Below, one piece after another: positions 30,282 to 41,010 of a stretch of DNA of 64,000 nucleotides. Numbering within the stretch: position 1 is the stretch's first letter; each line of letters opens with the position of its first letter. The notes under the pieces were generated by a model, which saw nothing but the letters and a program-made list of their open reading frames with translations, was not told where the DNA came from and did not search any database. Location: NCBI RefSeq assembly GCF_900100015.1, contig NZ_FNDD01000012.1, positions 79,987-143,986 of the forward strand, given 5' to 3'. The DNA comes from Vibrio xiamenensis. Its GTDB lineage: Bacteria; Pseudomonadota; Gammaproteobacteria; Enterobacterales; Vibrionaceae. Made by a program: the position numbers and the translations under genes.

Positions 30282-31766
30282 TTAAGCGGTTTTGGTGACG
30301 ACTTGCGGTTTTTCTTCATCCGCCAAATCCGTTTCACCTTTGCCCTTCGATACTTTGATAACGTAAGTTGCAACGGCTAGGGCAAATACCACACCGACGA
30401 TAGTCGACGTTACCATTGGTAGGCCAAAGCCTAGTGTGCTGTTGTTAAGAATAAAGGTCACACACACTGAAGTCATAAAGCTGGCTGGAATGGTGGTGAT
30501 CCAGTGCAGTTTGTTATGACGTAGCAAGTAAGCGGAAGCCGTCCAAAGCATCATTACTGCGGTAGTTTGGTTCGCAAAACCGAAGTAGCGCCAAATGATA
30601 CCGAAGTCGACTTGAGTGAGGATGCCACCAATAATGAACAGTGGTGCAGCCATTAACAGGCGATTGCGCAGGCTCTTTTGTTCAACGTTAAAGTATTCAG
30701 CCAAAATCAAACGGCTTGAACGGAACGCAGTGTCACCTGAGGTGATAGGCAGAATCACAACACCTAGGAAGGCAATGATACCGCCAAATACGCCAAGCAG
30801 ACCAAACGATGCGGTGTAAACCACGTTACCTGGTCCGCCGTTGGCAACTGCGTCTTGCAGTGAATCCAATGAGCCGAAGAAAGACAGTGCAATGGCACAC
30901 CAGATAAGCGCGATAATGCCTTCACCGATCATGGCGCCAAAGAATACGAAGCGACCATTTTTCTCGTTTTCCATGCAGCGTGCCATCAATGGCGATTGAG
31001 TGGCGTGGAAACCCGAGATTGCACCACAAGCGATAGTGATAAATAGCGCAGGCCATAAAGGCATATCTTTAGGGTTAAGGTTGCTGAACATATCGCTAAC
31101 GGCAAAGTCGCTCATGATGGTGTGTTCAGATGAGAATGCGATAGCCGTCATTAGACCAACCGACATAAAAATCAATAGCGCGCCGAACAGTGGGTAGAAG
31201 CGGCCAATGATTTTATCAACCGGAACAATCGTCGCCAGAATGTAGTAAGCGAAGATAATGCCGACCATAGTACCCATGCTGACTGTCCAATCGGTTTGGT
31301 CGTTAATCAGATTAGTGATCATGCCAGCCGGTGCTGAAACAAACACCACGCCAACCAGCAGCAATAGAACAATAGCAAAAAGGTTCATAAAGTGTTTTGC
31401 GCCATTGCCTAAGTAGCGGCCAGTGATGCTTGGCACAGAAGCACCGCCATTACGTACTGACAACATGCCAGAGAAGTAATCGTGCACGGCACCAGCAAAG
31501 ATACAACCGAGTACAATCCACAGCATGGCTGCAGGGCCGTACAGTGCACCCATGATCGGGCCAAAAATAGGACCCACACCAGCGATGTTAAGTAGTTGAA
31601 CTAGATAGACTTTCTTGGTTGACATCGGCACATAGTCAACACCGTCTTGTTTTGTATGAGCAGGAGTTTGGCGTTTCTCATTGATACCAAATACTTTTTC
31701 AACGAAAGCACCGTAGATCACGTAGCCACCGATCAGCGCGGCGACACAGGTTAGAAACCACAACAT
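30282..31766 (-). CDS. CstA/BtsT-family carrier (probable pyruvate or peptide importer)
   Basis: This is a polytopic membrane carrier of the carbon-starvation CstA family, whose E. coli members CstA and BtsT import pyruvate. At 494 residues it is shorter than those (about 700), matching the short CstA subfamily found in vibrios. N-terminal GPIFGPIMGALYGPAA and AVHDYFSGMLSVRNGG are family signatures. The promoter region (31860-31947) carries an array of BtsR-like half-sites, and btsSR lies 5 kb away, so induction by external pyruvate is inferred. It could correspond to the carrier called BtsU in Vibrio, but I am not certain. Confidence 0.88.
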   Translation of the reverse strand: MLWFLTCVAALIGGYVIYGAFVEKVFGINEKRQTPAHTKQDGVDYVPMSTKKVYLVQLLNIAGVGPIFGPIMGALYGPAAMLWIVLGCIFAGAVHDYFSGMLSVRNGGASVPSITGRYLGNGAKHFMNLFAIVLLLLVGVVFVSAPAGMITNLINDQTDWTVSMGTMVGIIFAYYILATIVPVDKIIGRFYPLFGALLIFMSVGLMTAIAFSSEHTIMSDFAVSDMFSNLNPKDMPLWPALFITIACGAISGFHATQSPLMARCMENEKNGRFVFFGAMIGEGIIALIWCAIALSFFGSLDSLQDAVANGGPGNVVYTASFGLLGVFGGIIAFLGVVILPITSGDTAFRSSRLILAEYFNVEQKSLRNRLLMAAPLFIIGGILTQVDFGIIWRYFGFANQTTAVMMLWTASAYLLRHNKLHWITTIPASFMTSVCVTFILNNSTLGFGLPMVTSTIVGVVFALAVATYVIKVSKGKGETDLADEEKPQVVTKTA

Positions 31767-31859
31767 TGTTCTCGTCCTTTGTAATTATGTAATTAACAGT
31801 TTTATAACTTCAGGCTGGATACTACGCTCAGTTGTAGCCATTCGCATTGGCTAATCGAT

Positions 31860-31947
31860 TGAGCGGTCGTATGGCAAAGCGAATGGTTAATAGCGCTATT
31901 TAGCGGTTTTTGGACCGATTGAGTGGTAATCTGATTGTGTGAGCGGC
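31860..31947 (-). promoter_or_regulatory. BtsR-type operator array, 20-bp phased half-sites
   Basis: On the minus strand, copies of ACC(G/A)CT(C/T)A occur at 31860-31867 (ACCGCTCA), 31900-31907 (ACCGCTAA), 31920-31927 (ACCACTCA) and 31940-31947 (GCCGCTCA). A degraded copy (6 of 8) is at 31880-31887. All are spaced by exactly 20 bases. The E. coli BtsR (YehT) site is two such octamers separated by 12-13 bases, which these spacings reproduce. They lie 94-180 bases upstream of the CstA-family start, upstream of its probable promoter. Confidence 0.7.
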
Positions 31948-31981
31948 ATCAATATCGCGTTGAAAAGTTAAGAGGTTAGTA

Positions 31982-32320
31982 ATGAAAGTATTTTGGATCT
32001 GCGCTGTGTTAGGGTTAACCGCGTGCAGTGCGACCACAGAGCAACTTGCTGAGCAAGGCAATTGGCATCAAATCGGTTATCAAGATGGTATCGCCGGGCA
32101 CAGTCAACGCACTCAGCGCAATTTGCAGTCAATGGGTAATGTCAATCAAGCCGATTACGCACAAGGTTATCTCGAAGGAGTACAAGAGTACTGTAATCCA
32201 GCCTTTGCCTATCAGATTGGCCTTTCCGGACAGTATTACGAAGGGGTTTGCGAAGGCACGCCACAAGGACAAAAATTTCGTATGGAATGGCAACGCGGTT
32301 GGAATGATTACAACCAGTAA
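31982..32320 (+). CDS. DUF2799 outer-membrane-type lipoprotein
   Basis: A small lipoprotein of unknown function. The signal peptide ends in a lipobox, LTAC, with the modified cysteine at about residue 15. The mature part contains GYQDGIAGHSQR and YAQGYLEGVQEYCNP, the repeated G-Y-x-x-G pattern of DUF2799 proteins, and two further cysteines near the C-terminus that may form a disulfide. The gene diverges from the CstA-family gene and shares the upstream region with it. Confidence 0.8.
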   Translation: MKVFWICAVLGLTACSATTEQLAEQGNWHQIGYQDGIAGHSQRTQRNLQSMGNVNQADYAQGYLEGVQEYCNPAFAYQIGLSGQYYEGVCEGTPQGQKFRMEWQRGWNDYNQ

Positions 32321-32434
32321 GCTTGTATCATTTTTGAGCGTCTAACCAAGTGAGGATTTTTCTGACAGATTTGCATTGAGCGCTTTGCTAGTTTTTGGAC
32401 GATTCATACACAGACGAAAAGATAGCCAAGTTTC

Positions 32435-32785
32435 ATGTTTAAAAGAATGTTATTGCTGGTGGCGCTGCTGGTCCCTTTTGCGGCGCAAGTTCAAGCATCA
32501 GGGCCAGTGCGTGAAACCATCAAGGTAAAGCGCAAAATCAAAAGTGAAAAGCATAAGGTTAAGAAAACCGTTAACAACACCAAACGTACGGTGAACGAGT
32601 TAGAGCAAGGCACTTATGTTGAAAACAGCGTTAAACGTAAAGTTGATGATGTGACAGACCCAATTACCGATAAGGTCGATACTGTAAAAGACTTAACCGA
32701 CCCTAACGAATTAAAAAAACGCGCAAAAGAGGAAGTGAAAGACAAAGAGCAAGAAGCCTTTGACGACTGGTTATATGAAAAATAG
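32435..32785 (+). CDS. exported highly charged protein of unknown function
   Basis: The 116-residue product begins with a clear signal peptide (about 1-21, cleavage after VQA). The mature part is nearly all Lys, Val, Asp, Glu and Thr, with alternating short patterns such as VKRKIKSEKHKVKKTVNNTKR and VDDVTDPITDKVDTVKDLTDP. It is likely helical or unstructured and periplasmic. I recognise no family. It is followed by the convergent murQ with a 30-base gap. Confidence 0.7.
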   Translation: MFKRMLLLVALLVPFAAQVQASGPVRETIKVKRKIKSEKHKVKKTVNNTKRTVNELEQGTYVENSVKRKVDDVTDPITDKVDTVKDLTDPNELKKRAKEEVKDKEQEAFDDWLYEK

Positions 32786-32815
32786 CCAAACCGAGAAATA
32801 ACGCCATATCTGGCG

Positions 32816-33754
<939 letters not shown>

Positions 33755-33787
33755 TCAGCGAAATAGGCCGTGCAGAAAATACGTTGT

Positions 33788-34894
33788 TCAGTCTGTGAAA
33801 TAGATAACGCCTAATGAGGCTAGCTTACTGGCTCCGGTGACATCGGGCAAATTACTCGACAAGTTATGAATACGGCGCTGAGCAAGCCATGCGAACGCCA
33901 TGGCTTCCATGTAGTCGCCATCGATGCCCTTATCGGTGGTTGGCGTCACTAGCCAATCATCCAATAACACCGTCAAACGTCCCATAAGCAGTGGATTACG
34001 TGCGCCGCCGCCGCAGACCAATAGCTCTGGATTTGGGCCTTGTTGGTAACGTCGCACCTCGTTTGCGATACTCTGAGCGCTGAGCTCACACAGAGTACTT
34101 TGTACATCATGGGCAAAAAGATCATCGGTGGTCAAATGCTGCTTAAGCCAGTCGAGATTAAACAGCTCCCGACCAGTACTCTTAGGTGCTGGCAGAGAAA
34201 AATAAGGCTCTTGCAACAGACGAACAAGCAGCGCGTGGTTCACTTGTCCTTGCAGTGCAAAGTAGGCGTCTTGATCAAAAGGTTTTCCAGTGTGTAACTG
34301 ACACCAAGCGTCCATCAGCATATTTCCTGGTCCAGTATCATAACCGACGACAGGGCCATTCACGGGCAGAACGGAAATATTGGCGATGCCACCGATATTA
34401 AGCACCACCACACTTGAATCTTGGCTGGCAAAGATTTGTTTATGGAAAGCAGGAACCAGCGGCGCACCTTGACCGCCCAACGCCATGTCTTTACGGCGAA
34501 AGTCGGCGACAGTATCGATGCCAGTTTTTGCCGCAATGATGTTGGCATCGCCAAGTTGAATGGTAAACGGCACTGCGCTGTTTGGCTGATGAAAGACTGT
34601 TTGACCGTGATTGCCAATCGCGCGTATTTCGCTTGGGCTGACATTAGCTTTAGCCAATAGTTGGTTAACTGCATTGGCAAATAGATGGCCGAGCAAATGG
34701 TCAAGCTCCCCAATTTCAACCAAATTGGTTTCTTGGCCGGTACAAATCTGCAATAAACGCTGCTTGAGCGCGTCGGGCATCGGCGTATCGTGATGGGCAA
34801 GTAATTCGATTTTATCGCCATCGATTTCGACTAACGCGCTGTCGACGCCGTCCATGCTGGTTCCTGACATAACGCCGATATACAGTTCTCTCAT
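33788..34894 (-). CDS. anmK: anhydro-N-acetylmuramic acid kinase
   Basis: AnmK phosphorylates and hydrates 1,6-anhydroMurNAc to MurNAc-6-phosphate, the MurQ substrate. I chose ATG 34894, giving 368 residues starting MRELYIGVMSGTSMDGVD, the family N-terminus; a TTG at 34912 would add six residues. The ATP-binding GTSMDG and the later LNIGGIANIS and GYDTGPGNMLMD motifs are clear. It forms a murQ-anmK transcription unit. Confidence 0.95.
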   Translation of the reverse strand: MRELYIGVMSGTSMDGVDSALVEIDGDKIELLAHHDTPMPDALKQRLLQICTGQETNLVEIGELDHLLGHLFANAVNQLLAKANVSPSEIRAIGNHGQTVFHQPNSAVPFTIQLGDANIIAAKTGIDTVADFRRKDMALGGQGAPLVPAFHKQIFASQDSSVVVLNIGGIANISVLPVNGPVVGYDTGPGNMLMDAWCQLHTGKPFDQDAYFALQGQVNHALLVRLLQEPYFSLPAPKSTGRELFNLDWLKQHLTTDDLFAHDVQSTLCELSAQSIANEVRRYQQGPNPELLVCGGGARNPLLMGRLTVLLDDWLVTPTTDKGIDGDYMEAMAFAWLAQRRIHNLSSNLPDVTGASKLASLGVIYFTD

Positions 34895-34996
34895 TCCTGT
34901 CTCGCTGTGCAAATGTTTCTCGTGTCTATTGTAATGGATTGTTAAAGCGAATAATCTCGAAAATTCGTTAATTTAAGAGACTGTATAGAGAAAAGT

Positions 34997-35983
34997 ATGG
35001 GACCCTTGTGGCTAGACGTAGCAGGCTATGAACTGACTGCGGAAGACAAAAACATTCTTGAGCACCCAACTGTTGGCGGTGTGATCCTATTTTCACGCAA
35101 TTTTCACGACAGTCAGCAGTTACTGGCTTTGAATCATGAGATTCGCAAAGCGGCCAAACGACCAATTCTGATAGGTGTGGATCAAGAAGGGGGGCGAGTC
35201 CAACGTTTTCGCGACGGTTTTTCTTTAATTCCTCCCGCGCAGCTTTATGCGCAAAGCCGTGATGGCGAAACTTTAGCCAAGCATGCTGGCTGGTTGATGG
35301 CGGCAGAACTGATTGCTCACGACATTGATTTAAGTTTTGCTCCGGTGCTGGATAAAGGGCATGAGTGCAAAGCCATCGGTAATCGCGCTTTTGGCGATGA
35401 TGTTGAGACTATTGTTCGCTACAGCTCGGCGTTTATGCAGGGTATGAAAATTGCTGGTATGGCAACCACAGGTAAGCATTTCCCAGGTCACGGCGGCGTG
35501 ATTGCTGATTCGCACCTTGAAACGCCTTACGACCAGCGTGATTGTATTTTTGAGTTGGACATGGCGGTGTTCAAAACCCAAATTGAGCAGGGGCTACTTG
35601 ATGCCATGATGCCAGCTCATGTGATTTATCCGCACTATGATACTCAGCCAGCTAGCGGCTCCGAGTATTGGCTCAAACAAATTCTACGTCGCCAATTGGG
35701 CTTTAATGGGATCATTTTCTCTGATGATCTGACGATGGAAGGCGCGGCTATCATGGGCGGTCCTGCTGAGCGCGCTGCGCAGTCGTTGGCGGCGGGGTGC
35801 GATATGTTGCTGGTGTGCAATCAACGCGATGCCCAAGTTGCGGTTCTGGATCACCTGCGGATTGTTGAAGTGGAACACGCTGGCGTACTTGCTAAGCAAA
35901 AAGCGTATGACTGGAAAGAGCTGCAGCGTACGGATATGTGGCGTCACGCGTCAAGTCTGGTTAAGCGCGCATTGGATGCTTAA
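34997..35983 (+). CDS. nagZ: beta-N-acetylhexosaminidase NagZ
   Basis: This cytoplasmic glycoside hydrolase of family 3 removes GlcNAc from anhydromuropeptides, upstream of AnmK and MurQ. The 328 residues include [14 protein letters not shown] (catalytic Asp-His dyad region, about 163-176) and the nucleophile in [10 protein letters not shown] at about 245. No signal peptide is present, as expected. It diverges from anmK with 102 bases between. Confidence 0.96.
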   Translation: MGPLWLDVAGYELTAEDKNILEHPTVGGVILFSRNFHDSQQLLALNHEIRKAAKRPILIGVDQEGGRVQRFRDGFSLIPPAQLYAQSRDGETLAKHAGWLMAAELIAHDIDLSFAPVLDKGHECKAIGNRAFGDDVETIVRYSSAFMQGMKIAGMATTGKHFPGHGGVIADSHLETPYDQRDCIFELDMAVFKTQIEQGLLDAMMPAHVIYPHYDTQPASGSEYWLKQILRRQLGFNGIIFSDDLTMEGAAIMGGPAERAAQSLAAGCDMLLVCNQRDAQVAVLDHLRIVEVEHAGVLAKQKAYDWKELQRTDMWRHASSLVKRALDA

Positions 35984-36011
35984 CCCAGCCTACGATATTA
36001 AGTTTGTTCAT

Positions 36012-36038
36012 AAAAGCAGCGCAATGGCGCTGCTTTTT
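36012..36038. terminator. rho-independent terminator after nagZ
   Basis: AAAGCAGCGC pairs with GCGCTGCTTT around AATG and a T run follows. It separates nagZ from the convergent btsR. Confidence 0.85.
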
Positions 36039-36067
36039 CGTCTCTGCTGTAGCGATTGACGCTGCGA

Positions 36068-36790
36068 TCAGTGAAAGCCTAACCGCTCTTTCAGCGCTTT
36101 GAGATAACGGCGACTGACTGGCACTTTTTGCTCGCTGGCGGTGATGATTTCAGCCAGGCCATTTTCCAGTAATTTAATCTCTTTAATCGCGCTTAGATTG
36201 ATCAAATATTGGCGATGGCAGCGCATCAATGGGGTTTTTTCTTCGAGCACTTTGAGCGTTAGTTGGCTGGTGGTTTTTTGCGTCGCGGTTTGAATGTGTA
36301 CGCCGCTTAAATCGGAATAGGCGAACTCAATGTCTTTGCTCGAGATAATGACAATGCGGTTATGCCCATAGCAGGGCACGTGGTCAAGTTGCGCCGGAGC
36401 AAGCTGTGCGTAGTCAATATCATTGACATGATCGGCTTTAATCAAGCGTTGCACAGTTTTTCTAAGCCGCGCCGTATCCACCGGTTTAAGCAGATAATCA
36501 AAGGCGTTTTCTTCAAAAGCCTGAATGGCGAATTGGTCATAGGCGGTGACAAATACCACCCGTGGCATGGTGTCGCTATCGAGCATCGCGAGCAGTTCAA
36601 TGCCAGTAATTTGCGGCATTTGAATATCAAGAAACACCACATCAGGTTTGAGCTGATTGATTTTCTTCAGCCCTTCAATGGCGTTATTTGCTTCGCCAAT
36701 GACTTCAATATCACCGGTTTCTTCCAATAGCTCAATCAACTCTTCGCGAGCCAACAATTCATCATCGATTACCAAGGCAGAAAACATCAC
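36068..36790 (-). CDS. btsR: LytTR-family response regulator BtsR
   Basis: The 240-residue regulator has a receiver domain with phosphoacceptor D55 (VVFLDIQMP) and a C-terminal LytTR DNA-binding domain containing LMRCHRQYLINLSAIKEI and VPVSRRYLKALKERLG. It follows E. coli BtsR (YehT, 239 residues) throughout. BtsR activates a pyruvate importer; its likely target here is the CstA-family gene at 30282-31766. btsS lies 8 bases upstream. Confidence 0.93.
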   Translation of the reverse strand: MMFSALVIDDELLAREELIELLEETGDIEVIGEANNAIEGLKKINQLKPDVVFLDIQMPQITGIELLAMLDSDTMPRVVFVTAYDQFAIQAFEENAFDYLLKPVDTARLRKTVQRLIKADHVNDIDYAQLAPAQLDHVPCYGHNRIVIISSKDIEFAYSDLSGVHIQTATQKTTSQLTLKVLEEKTPLMRCHRQYLINLSAIKEIKLLENGLAEIITASEQKVPVSRRYLKALKERLGFH

Positions 36791-36798
36791 TTTCTTCT

Positions 36799-38472
36799 CT
36801 AATATGGGGTATTGGGAATGATAAAACTCATCCGTGTATATTGTTCGGGCTTAACATCAATGTGTAACCCCGCATCTGGGCCAAACTGATTGGTTAAGCG
36901 TTTATCGACGATTTCAAGCCCTAGCCCGCTATGGTCTGGGTTTGGCGCCACATAACTGCCAGCATTGTCTTCCACCACAATCTGGTGACCGCCCGCGACA
37001 GGCTGGCTGAAAATTCGCACTCGACCGCTGTCGAGTAGATTAGAAACGCCGTGCTTGATGGCGTTTTCAACCAGCGGTTGAAGGGTAAAGGTAGGCAGTA
37101 GCTTGTCTAACAAGCTTTCTTCAATATCGATATCGACTTCAAGGCGATCGGTAAAGCGCGCTTTTTCGATGGTCAAATACGCGTTGACGTGGGCGAGTTC
37201 ATCTCGCAGCGAAACGCTTTCAACTTTCTGTTTGAGGTTGCTGCGAAAGAACTGCGATAAGTGCTGAATCAGCTCGCGAGCTTTCGTTGGATCGCGACGA
37301 ATCACGGCACTGATGGTATTCAGCGCGTTGAACAAAAAGTGTGGATTCACTTGCGCTTGCAGCAGCTTAATTTCCACTTGGGCAAGAAGCTCACGTTTTT
37401 GCTGGTAATCCCCATACAGAATTTGGCTTGATAGCAGCTGAGCAATGCCTTGGCCCATCGAGAGATTGATGGTCGATAGCAGTTTGCGTTTTGGCTCGTA
37501 GAGCTTAATGCTACCAATGACCTTATCGCCGGTGCGCAGCGGAATGATCAGCGCGGAGCCCAATTTGCACTCCGGTGAGATCGAGCATTGAAATGGATGC
37601 TCTCGGCCATCTAAATGGATCACGCGATTGGTTTTAATCGCATCTAAAGTACTCTGGGACGAAATTGGCGTATTGGGCTTATGGTGATCATCGCCAATGC
37701 CAACAAACGCCAAGATCTTATGTTCATCGGTGATCGACACTGCGCCAACATTGGTCTCTTCGTAAATGATGCGGGCAATTTTTTCGGCATTTTTGATATT
37801 AAAGCCGGCGGCGAGAATCCCCACTGAACGTTCGGCAATATTTAATGCACGACGCGAAAATGCGGCGGAATACTCTTCAAAGATGGTTTTACGGTCATGG
37901 ACGATGCTCATAAACAGCGCTGCGCCAACCGAGTTGGCGATGATCATTGGCGCTGCAATCTGTGAGACTAAATTAAATGCTTGAGCAAATGGGTTGGCAA
38001 CCAGCAAAATGATCAGCATTTGAATGATTTCTGCGACCAGAGTGACGGAAAACACCACCGTAGGGTTGAACAAGTGCGACGCTTTGCCTTTACGCAGCAG
38101 GTAAGTATGCAGTAAGCCGCCAATTAAGCCTTCTGCTGTGGTGGAAATAGCGCAAGCAACATCGGTAAAGCCACCAAGCGTGTAGCGATGCAAGCCGCCT
38201 GTTAACCCGACCAGAAAGCCGATGACGGGCCCGCCGAATAGGCCGCCCATGACTGCACCAATGGCTCGAGTGTTGGCAATCGCGTCATTGAATTGCAGTC
38301 CGAAATAGGTGCCCATGACACAAAATAGGGAAAACAGCAGGTAGACGCTAAATTTATGACTAAAACGCTTGGAAATACTTAGTAGTGGTAAAAACAGTGG
38401 TGTTTTACTCAGCATGTAAGCCAGTACTAAGTAAACGCACATTTGTTGCAGTAGCGAAAGGATTAGATCCAT
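36799..38472 (-). CDS. btsS: sensor histidine kinase BtsS (LytS family)
   Basis: This is a membrane sensor of external pyruvate in the E. coli BtsS system. The 557 residues (E. coli 561) start with a 5-6 segment LytS/YehU membrane domain (1-190), then a GAF-like region (about 210-345), the phosphoacceptor H378 in QAQVNPHFLFNALN, and an ATPase domain with LQPLVENAIKHG and GLGLEIV. It is the first gene of btsSR. Five to six TM segments, rather than a large periplasmic domain, indicate sensing within the membrane. Confidence 0.93.
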   Translation of the reverse strand: MDLILSLLQQMCVYLVLAYMLSKTPLFLPLLSISKRFSHKFSVYLLFSLFCVMGTYFGLQFNDAIANTRAIGAVMGGLFGGPVIGFLVGLTGGLHRYTLGGFTDVACAISTTAEGLIGGLLHTYLLRKGKASHLFNPTVVFSVTLVAEIIQMLIILLVANPFAQAFNLVSQIAAPMIIANSVGAALFMSIVHDRKTIFEEYSAAFSRRALNIAERSVGILAAGFNIKNAEKIARIIYEETNVGAVSITDEHKILAFVGIGDDHHKPNTPISSQSTLDAIKTNRVIHLDGREHPFQCSISPECKLGSALIIPLRTGDKVIGSIKLYEPKRKLLSTINLSMGQGIAQLLSSQILYGDYQQKRELLAQVEIKLLQAQVNPHFLFNALNTISAVIRRDPTKARELIQHLSQFFRSNLKQKVESVSLRDELAHVNAYLTIEKARFTDRLEVDIDIEESLLDKLLPTFTLQPLVENAIKHGVSNLLDSGRVRIFSQPVAGGHQIVVEDNAGSYVAPNPDHSGLGLEIVDKRLTNQFGPDAGLHIDVKPEQYTRMSFIIPNTPY

Positions 38473-38569
38473 ATATAAACATCCTTGGGTTTGCCACAGT
38501 TTAAAAGAAAATGCCTCACTTCACAGTGTCTTGGTCGTGTTTTTGCCATAAAGCGGTTATATTTAAGTG

Positions 38570-38694
38570 TGTAAAATAATTTTTACATTAAATGTTTTTT
38601 ATTATTTACACTTGAAAATGATTTTAAGGCTGTTATTTTATCGTTTCATTCCGTAGTAACGGCCGGAAAATAAAACTGTAAATTAAAGTGTACA
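38570..38694 (+). promoter_or_regulatory. three TyrR boxes upstream of aroF-tyrA
   Basis: TGTAAA-N6-TTTACA occurs as a perfect box at 38570-38587. Weaker boxes are TGTTTT-N6-TTTACA at 38593-38610 and TGTAAA-N6-TGTACA at 38677-38694. The arrangement of strong and weak boxes before aroF-tyrA mirrors TyrR repression of the same operon in E. coli. Confidence 0.85.
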
Positions 38695-38704
38695 AGGTGA
38701 AGTC

Positions 38705-39784
38705 ATGACAACCAACAAAAGCGAACTTAGCGATATCAATATCAGCGAACAAGAGATATTAATTACGCCCCAAGAGCTGAAAAACAAAATTCCTTTGAGT
38801 GACAAAGCGCGTCGCTTCATTCGTGAATCGCGTCAAACCGTTGCTGATATCATTCATAAACGTGATCACCGTTTGTTGGTTGTGTGTGGTCCTTGTTCTA
38901 TTCATGACTTAGATGCCGCGAAAGATTATGCCCGCCGTTTAAAAGCATTATCTGCCGAATTAAATGACCAAATTTACCTTGTTATGCGCGTATATTTTGA
39001 AAAGCCTCGAACTACGGTTGGTTGGAAAGGGCTTATCAACGATCCGCACCTTGATGGCAGTTTTGATATCGAACACGGTTTGCACATCGGTCGTGAGTTG
39101 CTGGTTGAATTGGCCGAGATGGAAATTCCCCTTGCAACCGAAGCGCTGGATCCGATCAGCCCGCAGTACTTGTCGGATACATTTAGCTGGGCGGCGATTG
39201 GTGCCCGTACCACGGAATCACAAACTCACCGTGAAATGGCCAGCGGTTTGTCGATGCCAATCGGGTTTAAAAATGGTACCGATGGCAGCCTGTCTACAGC
39301 GATTAATGCGATGCAAGCGGCGTCTTCAAGCCACCGTTTTATGGGTATCAACCGCGAAGGCCAAGTTGCATTGCTGACCACTCAAGGCAACCAGAATGGT
39401 CACGTGATCCTTCGTGGCGGTAAGCAAACCAACTATGATTCTGTCTCTGTGGCGGAGTGTGAGCAAGAGATGGCGAGCAGTAATCTCGACTGTGCCTTGA
39501 TGGTGGATTGTAGCCATGCTAACTCACGTAAAGATTACCGTCGTCAGCCTTTAGTGGCACAAGACGTGTTTAAACAAATTCGCCAAGGTAACCGCTCAAT
39601 TATTGGTTTGATGATTGAAAGTCATATCAATGAAGGGAACCAGAGCTCAGATTTACCTTTTGAGCAAATGAAATATGGCGTTTCGATTACCGATGCGTGT
39701 ATAAATTGGCAAGCAACGGAAGATTTGCTTCGCGAAGCGCATAGTGAACTGACGCCGTTTTTAGAAAATCGTTTGCAAGGGTAA
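38705..39784 (+). CDS. aroF: 3-deoxy-7-phosphoheptulonate synthase, tyrosine-type
   Basis: DAHP synthase joins phosphoenolpyruvate and erythrose-4-phosphate, the first step of aromatic synthesis. The 359 residues include [12 protein letters not shown] (about 58-69), [21 protein letters not shown] and [15 protein letters not shown]. Isozyme type (Tyr-sensitive AroF) is inferred from co-location with tyrA, which starts 10 bases later, and from the TyrR boxes. Confidence 0.93.
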   Translation: MTTNKSELSDINISEQEILITPQELKNKIPLSDKARRFIRESRQTVADIIHKRDHRLLVVCGPCSIHDLDAAKDYARRLKALSAELNDQIYLVMRVYFEKPRTTVGWKGLINDPHLDGSFDIEHGLHIGRELLVELAEMEIPLATEALDPISPQYLSDTFSWAAIGARTTESQTHREMASGLSMPIGFKNGTDGSLSTAINAMQAASSSHRFMGINREGQVALLTTQGNQNGHVILRGGKQTNYDSVSVAECEQEMASSNLDCALMVDCSHANSRKDYRRQPLVAQDVFKQIRQGNRSIIGLMIESHINEGNQSSDLPFEQMKYGVSITDACINWQATEDLLREAHSELTPFLENRLQG

Positions 39785-39794
39785 AGGACCATCA

Positions 39795-40922
39795 ATGGCT
39801 GTAGAACTGAATGATTTACGTAATGATATCGATGCTGTCGACAAACAGATTTTAGACCTTCTGGCACAGCGTTTGGCGCTGGTCGAAAAGGTCGGTGAAG
39901 TAAAAAGTCGCCACGGTTTGCCAATTTATGCGCCTGATCGTGAAGCCGCGATGCTCGCATCGCGTCGTGAAGAAGCGGAGAAAATCGGTGTACCACCACA
40001 ACTGATTGAAGATATTTTGCGTCGTACCATGCGTGAGTCTTATGCCAGTGAAAAAGATTCTGGATTTAAGTGCTTAAATCCAGAATTGCGCTCGGTAGTG
40101 GTGATTGGTGGTCATGGTCAACTCGGTAGCTTGTTTGCGCGCATGTTTCGTTTGTCTGGTTACGAAGTCAAAGTCTTGGGTAGCCAAGATTGGGATAAAG
40201 CCGATGAGCTGCTCAGTGATGCTGGGCTGGTGGTGGTCACAGTGCCAATCCACTTAACTCAAGGCGTCATTGAAAAGTTAACCAACTTGCCAAAAGACTG
40301 CATTTTATGTGACCTGACTTCTATCAAAGCCAAGCCGCTTGAGGCGATGCTTAAAGTCCACTCTGGGCCAGTGGTTGGTTTGCATCCGATGTTTGGTCCT
40401 GACGTACCGAGCTTGGCAAAACAAGTGATTGTTCACTGTGATGGTCGCGACGCTGAGCAATATCAATGGCTACTTAAGCAGTTCTCGATTTGGGGGGCGA
40501 GCCTTTGCCAAATGGGCGCAGAGGATCACGACCACGGTATGACGCTGATTCAAGCGCTGCGCCACTTTACCTCGTTCGCTTACGGCCTGCACTTAAGCAA
40601 AGAGAACCCAAATATTGACCGCTTATTGCAGCTAAGCTCGCCAATCTACCGTTTGGAAATTGCCATGGTTGGGCGTTTGTTTGCCCAAGACCCGAACTTG
40701 TACGGCGACATTATTTTCTCTTCGCAAGAAAATATTGAGATGATCGAGCGTTTCCATCAGCGTTTAGGTGAGGCGGTGAAATTGCTCGAAGGGGGCAATA
40801 AACAGGCCTTTATTCGCAGCTTTAGCGAAGTGAGTCAATGGTTTGGTGATTACTCACAGCAATTTATGACCGAAAGCCAAAACCTGCTCAAACAGGCTAA
40901 TGACTCGATTCACCGTGGATAA
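39795..40922 (+). CDS. tyrA: bifunctional chorismate mutase / prephenate dehydrogenase
   Basis: TyrA makes 4-hydroxyphenylpyruvate for tyrosine. Residues 1-90 are an AroQ-type chorismate mutase ([20 protein letters not shown]), and from about 100 a Rossmann prephenate dehydrogenase domain with [18 protein letters not shown]. The 375-residue length equals the E. coli fusion (373). It is in an operon with aroF and ends at a strong terminator. Confidence 0.96.
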   Translation: MAVELNDLRNDIDAVDKQILDLLAQRLALVEKVGEVKSRHGLPIYAPDREAAMLASRREEAEKIGVPPQLIEDILRRTMRESYASEKDSGFKCLNPELRSVVVIGGHGQLGSLFARMFRLSGYEVKVLGSQDWDKADELLSDAGLVVVTVPIHLTQGVIEKLTNLPKDCILCDLTSIKAKPLEAMLKVHSGPVVGLHPMFGPDVPSLAKQVIVHCDGRDAEQYQWLLKQFSIWGASLCQMGAEDHDHGMTLIQALRHFTSFAYGLHLSKENPNIDRLLQLSSPIYRLEIAMVGRLFAQDPNLYGDIIFSSQENIEMIERFHQRLGEAVKLLEGGNKQAFIRSFSEVSQWFGDYSQQFMTESQNLLKQANDSIHRG

Positions 40923-40955
40923 TTTCGAGTTTGCTAACGAGCGGAATCTGATATT

Positions 40956-40985
40956 TAAAAAGAGCGCTTTAAGCGCTCTTTTTTG
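40956..40985. terminator. bidirectional terminator between tyrA and the PilZ gene
   Basis: AAAGAGCGCTT pairs with AAGCGCTCTTT, with A and T runs on both sides. Confidence 0.9.
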
Positions 40986-41010
40986 TATCAGTTGACCGGT
41001 CCTAAATAGG

